From Firmicutes bacterium UBA5499 (lineage in GTDB: Bacteria; Bacillota; DTU084), in the NCBI GenBank assembly GCA_002426275.1, contig DIPB01000032.1, forward strand, positions 1-5,733: a DNA stretch of 5,733 nucleotides. The letters are read 5' to 3'. A program made the position numbers and the translations under genes. The notes below the pieces were generated by a model. The model searched no databases and had not been told where the DNA came from. It saw only the letters and a program-made list of their open reading frames with translations. Each line of letters starts with the position of its first letter. The stretch's first letter is position 1. Below are positions 4,411-5,733 of the stretch, piece by piece.

Positions 4411-5733
4411 ACATGGAAGCGCCAGCTTGCCTGACGCCTAAAATCTCCAGTTCTCCGGCAGTCAGACCTACTCCACGCAGCTGCAGGCGATTGCCGCACA
4501 TACTCTCCAGGGCGTTGATGCCCATTCCTCCCATGAGCTCTTTCAACTCGTGGGTCCACGCGCTGACGAGATTGATCAATTTCTGCGCGCCAAGGTGTGG
4601 ATTTACTCTCCGGGTGAGATAGGGATCGGCTGTGGCAATGCCCCAGCTGCATTTGCCCGTATAGCATTTGTGGCAAAGCTGGCAGCCCAGAGCCATCAGA
4701 GCAGCTGTGCCGAGATTTACGGCATCGGCTCCCAGGCAAATGGCTTTTGCCAGATCAGCGCTGGAGCGGATGCCTCCTCCAGCCACCAAAGAAACTTGGG
4801 ACCGAATTCCTTCCTGGCGCAGTCGCGTATCCACAGCGGCAATGGCCAACTCAATGGGGATGCCCACATTATCTCTGATGGTCTTAGGCGCGGCTCCCGT
4901 ACCTCCCCGCATGCCGTCCACCACCACAATGTCTGCTCCTGCCCGGACGATGCCGCTGGCGATGGCTGCCACATTATGCACGGCAGCGATTTTCACGGCC
5001 ACCGGCTTCTGATAAGCCGTCACTTCTTTCAGCGTATCGATCAGCTGCCGCAGATCTTCGATGGAATAGATGTCGTGATGGGGAGCGGGCGAGATGGCGT
5101 CGGAGCCCTGGGGGATCATTCTGGTCTTTGCGATTTCCGCTGTCACCTTCCCGCCGGGCAAATGTCCGCCGATGCCGGGTTTTGCGCCTTGTCCCATCTT
5201 GATTTCAATGATTCTGCCTGACTGAAGATATTCCGGATCAACGCCGAAGCGTCCTGAGGCAACTTGTACAATTAAATTGTTTTTAAACGGCTTGAGCTCT
5301 TCAACTAATCCTCCCTCACCGGTGTTGCACATGATACCTAATTCAGAGGCGGCCTGGGCTAAGGCTAACACCACGTTTTTGCTGATGGCGCCGAAGGACA
5401 TGGCGGAAAACATCAGCGGCGTCTCCAATTTCACAGCCGGCGGCAATGGCTTCGCCAGCTGCCAGGAGCCGTTTTTATTGCTTATCTCTACCTTATCCGG
5501 TCTTCTGCCCAAATATGTCCGCACTTCCATAGGCTCCCGCAAAGGATCGATAGAGGGATTCGTTACCTGACTTGCATTGAGGAGCAAATGGTCGAAATAA
5601 ATAGGATACGTGCGATCGCATCCCATGCCGGTGAGCAATGTAGCGCCTGTTTCCGCTTGCTGACACAAATCTCTCCTGTGGGATTCAGACCAATAATAAT
5701 TGGGCCGGCCGATGTTGTGATACTCTTCAATGG
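4409..5733 (-). CDS. Archaeal-type glutamate synthase, FMN-binding synthase subunit (5' end beyond window)
   Basis: Catalytic synthase part of glutamate synthase: with FMN and an FeS cluster it turns 2-oxoglutarate plus glutamine-derived ammonia into glutamate. The visible 440 residues (numbered from the codon at 5731) include FSAMSFG (108-114), TGEGG (137-141), ASGRFGV (158-164), KMGQGAKPGIGG (178-189), HHDIYSIEDL near 218, DGMRGGTGAAP (272-282) and the glycine-rich AGGGIRSSADLAKA. The [3Fe-4S] loop C-x5-C-x4-C is C350, C356 and C361, with an additional C353. The frame stays open to the right edge; the TTG at 5668 is not taken as the start because family-like sequence (IEEYHNIG and onward) continues upstream of it. 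From memory, relatives of about 500 residues carry a two-cluster ferredoxin segment before this point, so the missing part may hold one. No glutaminase domain is present in this chain; the glutaminase would be a separate gene. The GXGXG domain is likewise encoded apart, at 1944-2690. Confidence 0.94.
   Translation of the reverse strand, partial: IEEYHNIGRPNYYWSESHRRDLCQQAETGATLLTGMGCDRTYPIYFDHLLLNASQVTNPSIDPLREPMEVRTYLGRRPDKVEISNKNGSWQLAKPLPPAVKLETPLMFSAMSFGAISKNVVLALAQAASELGIMCNTGEGGLVEELKPFKNNLIVQVASGRFGVDPEYLQSGRIIEIKMGQGAKPGIGGHLPGGKVTAEIAKTRMIPQGSDAISPAPHHDIYSIEDLRQLIDTLKEVTAYQKPVAVKIAAVHNVAAIASGIVRAGADIVVVDGMRGGTGAAPKTIRDNVGIPIELAIAAVDTRLRQEGIRSQVSLVAGGGIRSSADLAKAICLGADAVNLGTAALMALGCQLCHKCYTGKCSWGIATADPYLTRRVNPHLGAQKLINLVSAWTHELKELMGGMGINALESMCGNRLQLRGVGLTAGELEILGVRQAGASM

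Noticed and set aside
4550..5221. 223-codon open frame on the plus strand within the synthase gene
   Set aside because: Antisense to strongly conserved glutamate synthase motifs; no recognisable domain in the translation.
5666..5668. TTG as the start of the synthase subunit
   Set aside because: The same frame continues without a stop to the right edge with family-like residues, and relatives are longer at the N-terminus. The gene is more likely cut by the window.
1..5733. Mobile element, toxin-antitoxin, defence island or CRISPR content
   Set aside because: All of the sequence is accounted for by six nitrogen-assimilation genes and short gaps; no inverted terminal repeats, direct repeats or such proteins are visible.

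Overview
The window holds six genes, all on the minus strand and packed almost end to end, so transcription runs from the right edge to the left. In that order they are: the FMN-binding synthase subunit of a split, archaeal-type glutamate synthase (5' end outside the window); a small protein with four [4Fe-4S] motifs; a FAD/NAD(P)H oxidoreductase of the NirB/rubredoxin-reductase type; the GXGXG (third alpha-subunit) domain of glutamate synthase; a type I glutamine synthetase (glnA); and an ammonium transporter (amt, 3' end outside the window). Together they form an ammonium uptake plus GS/GOGAT nitrogen-assimilation cluster. No RNA genes, mobile elements, CRISPR arrays or large repeats are visible.

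The source looks like an anaerobic Firmicute of the Clostridia/Peptococcaceae or Negativicutes kind. This is inferred from very strong G-rich Shine-Dalgarno sequences before every visible start, a GTG start, a GSI-alpha (Gram-positive type) glutamine synthetase without an adenylylation site, a sigma-A type promoter, and the split glutamate synthase with a ferredoxin-like electron module. From memory, this gene order is known in that group. The species cannot be named from the sequence.

Layout: 5733-4409 synthase subunit; 4396-3953 polyferredoxin; 3948-2674 oxidoreductase; 2690-1944 GXGXG subunit; 1943-1813 the only sizeable intergenic region, with a good promoter for glnA (TTGACA, 17 bp, TAAAAT) and some symmetric motifs upstream of it; 1812-484 glnA; 483-448 a short gap; 447-1 amt. 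The first four genes are separated by 12 bases or less, or overlap, and probably form one operon whose promoter is off the right edge. glnA and amt can be read from their own promoter, with or without read-through from the operon.

Working model: Amt brings in ammonium, GlnA makes glutamine from glutamate, ammonium and ATP, and the split synthase makes two glutamates from glutamine and 2-oxoglutarate. The usual GltD small subunit is absent from the window. Its electron-input role is plausibly taken by the FAD oxidoreductase plus the polyferredoxin, which lie between the two synthase subunits. The glutaminase (amidotransferase) domain is not in the window and would be expected just upstream. 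The cluster type is probably not new; the parts most worth checking are the electron-input module, the control region before glnA, and the coupled start of the GXGXG gene.
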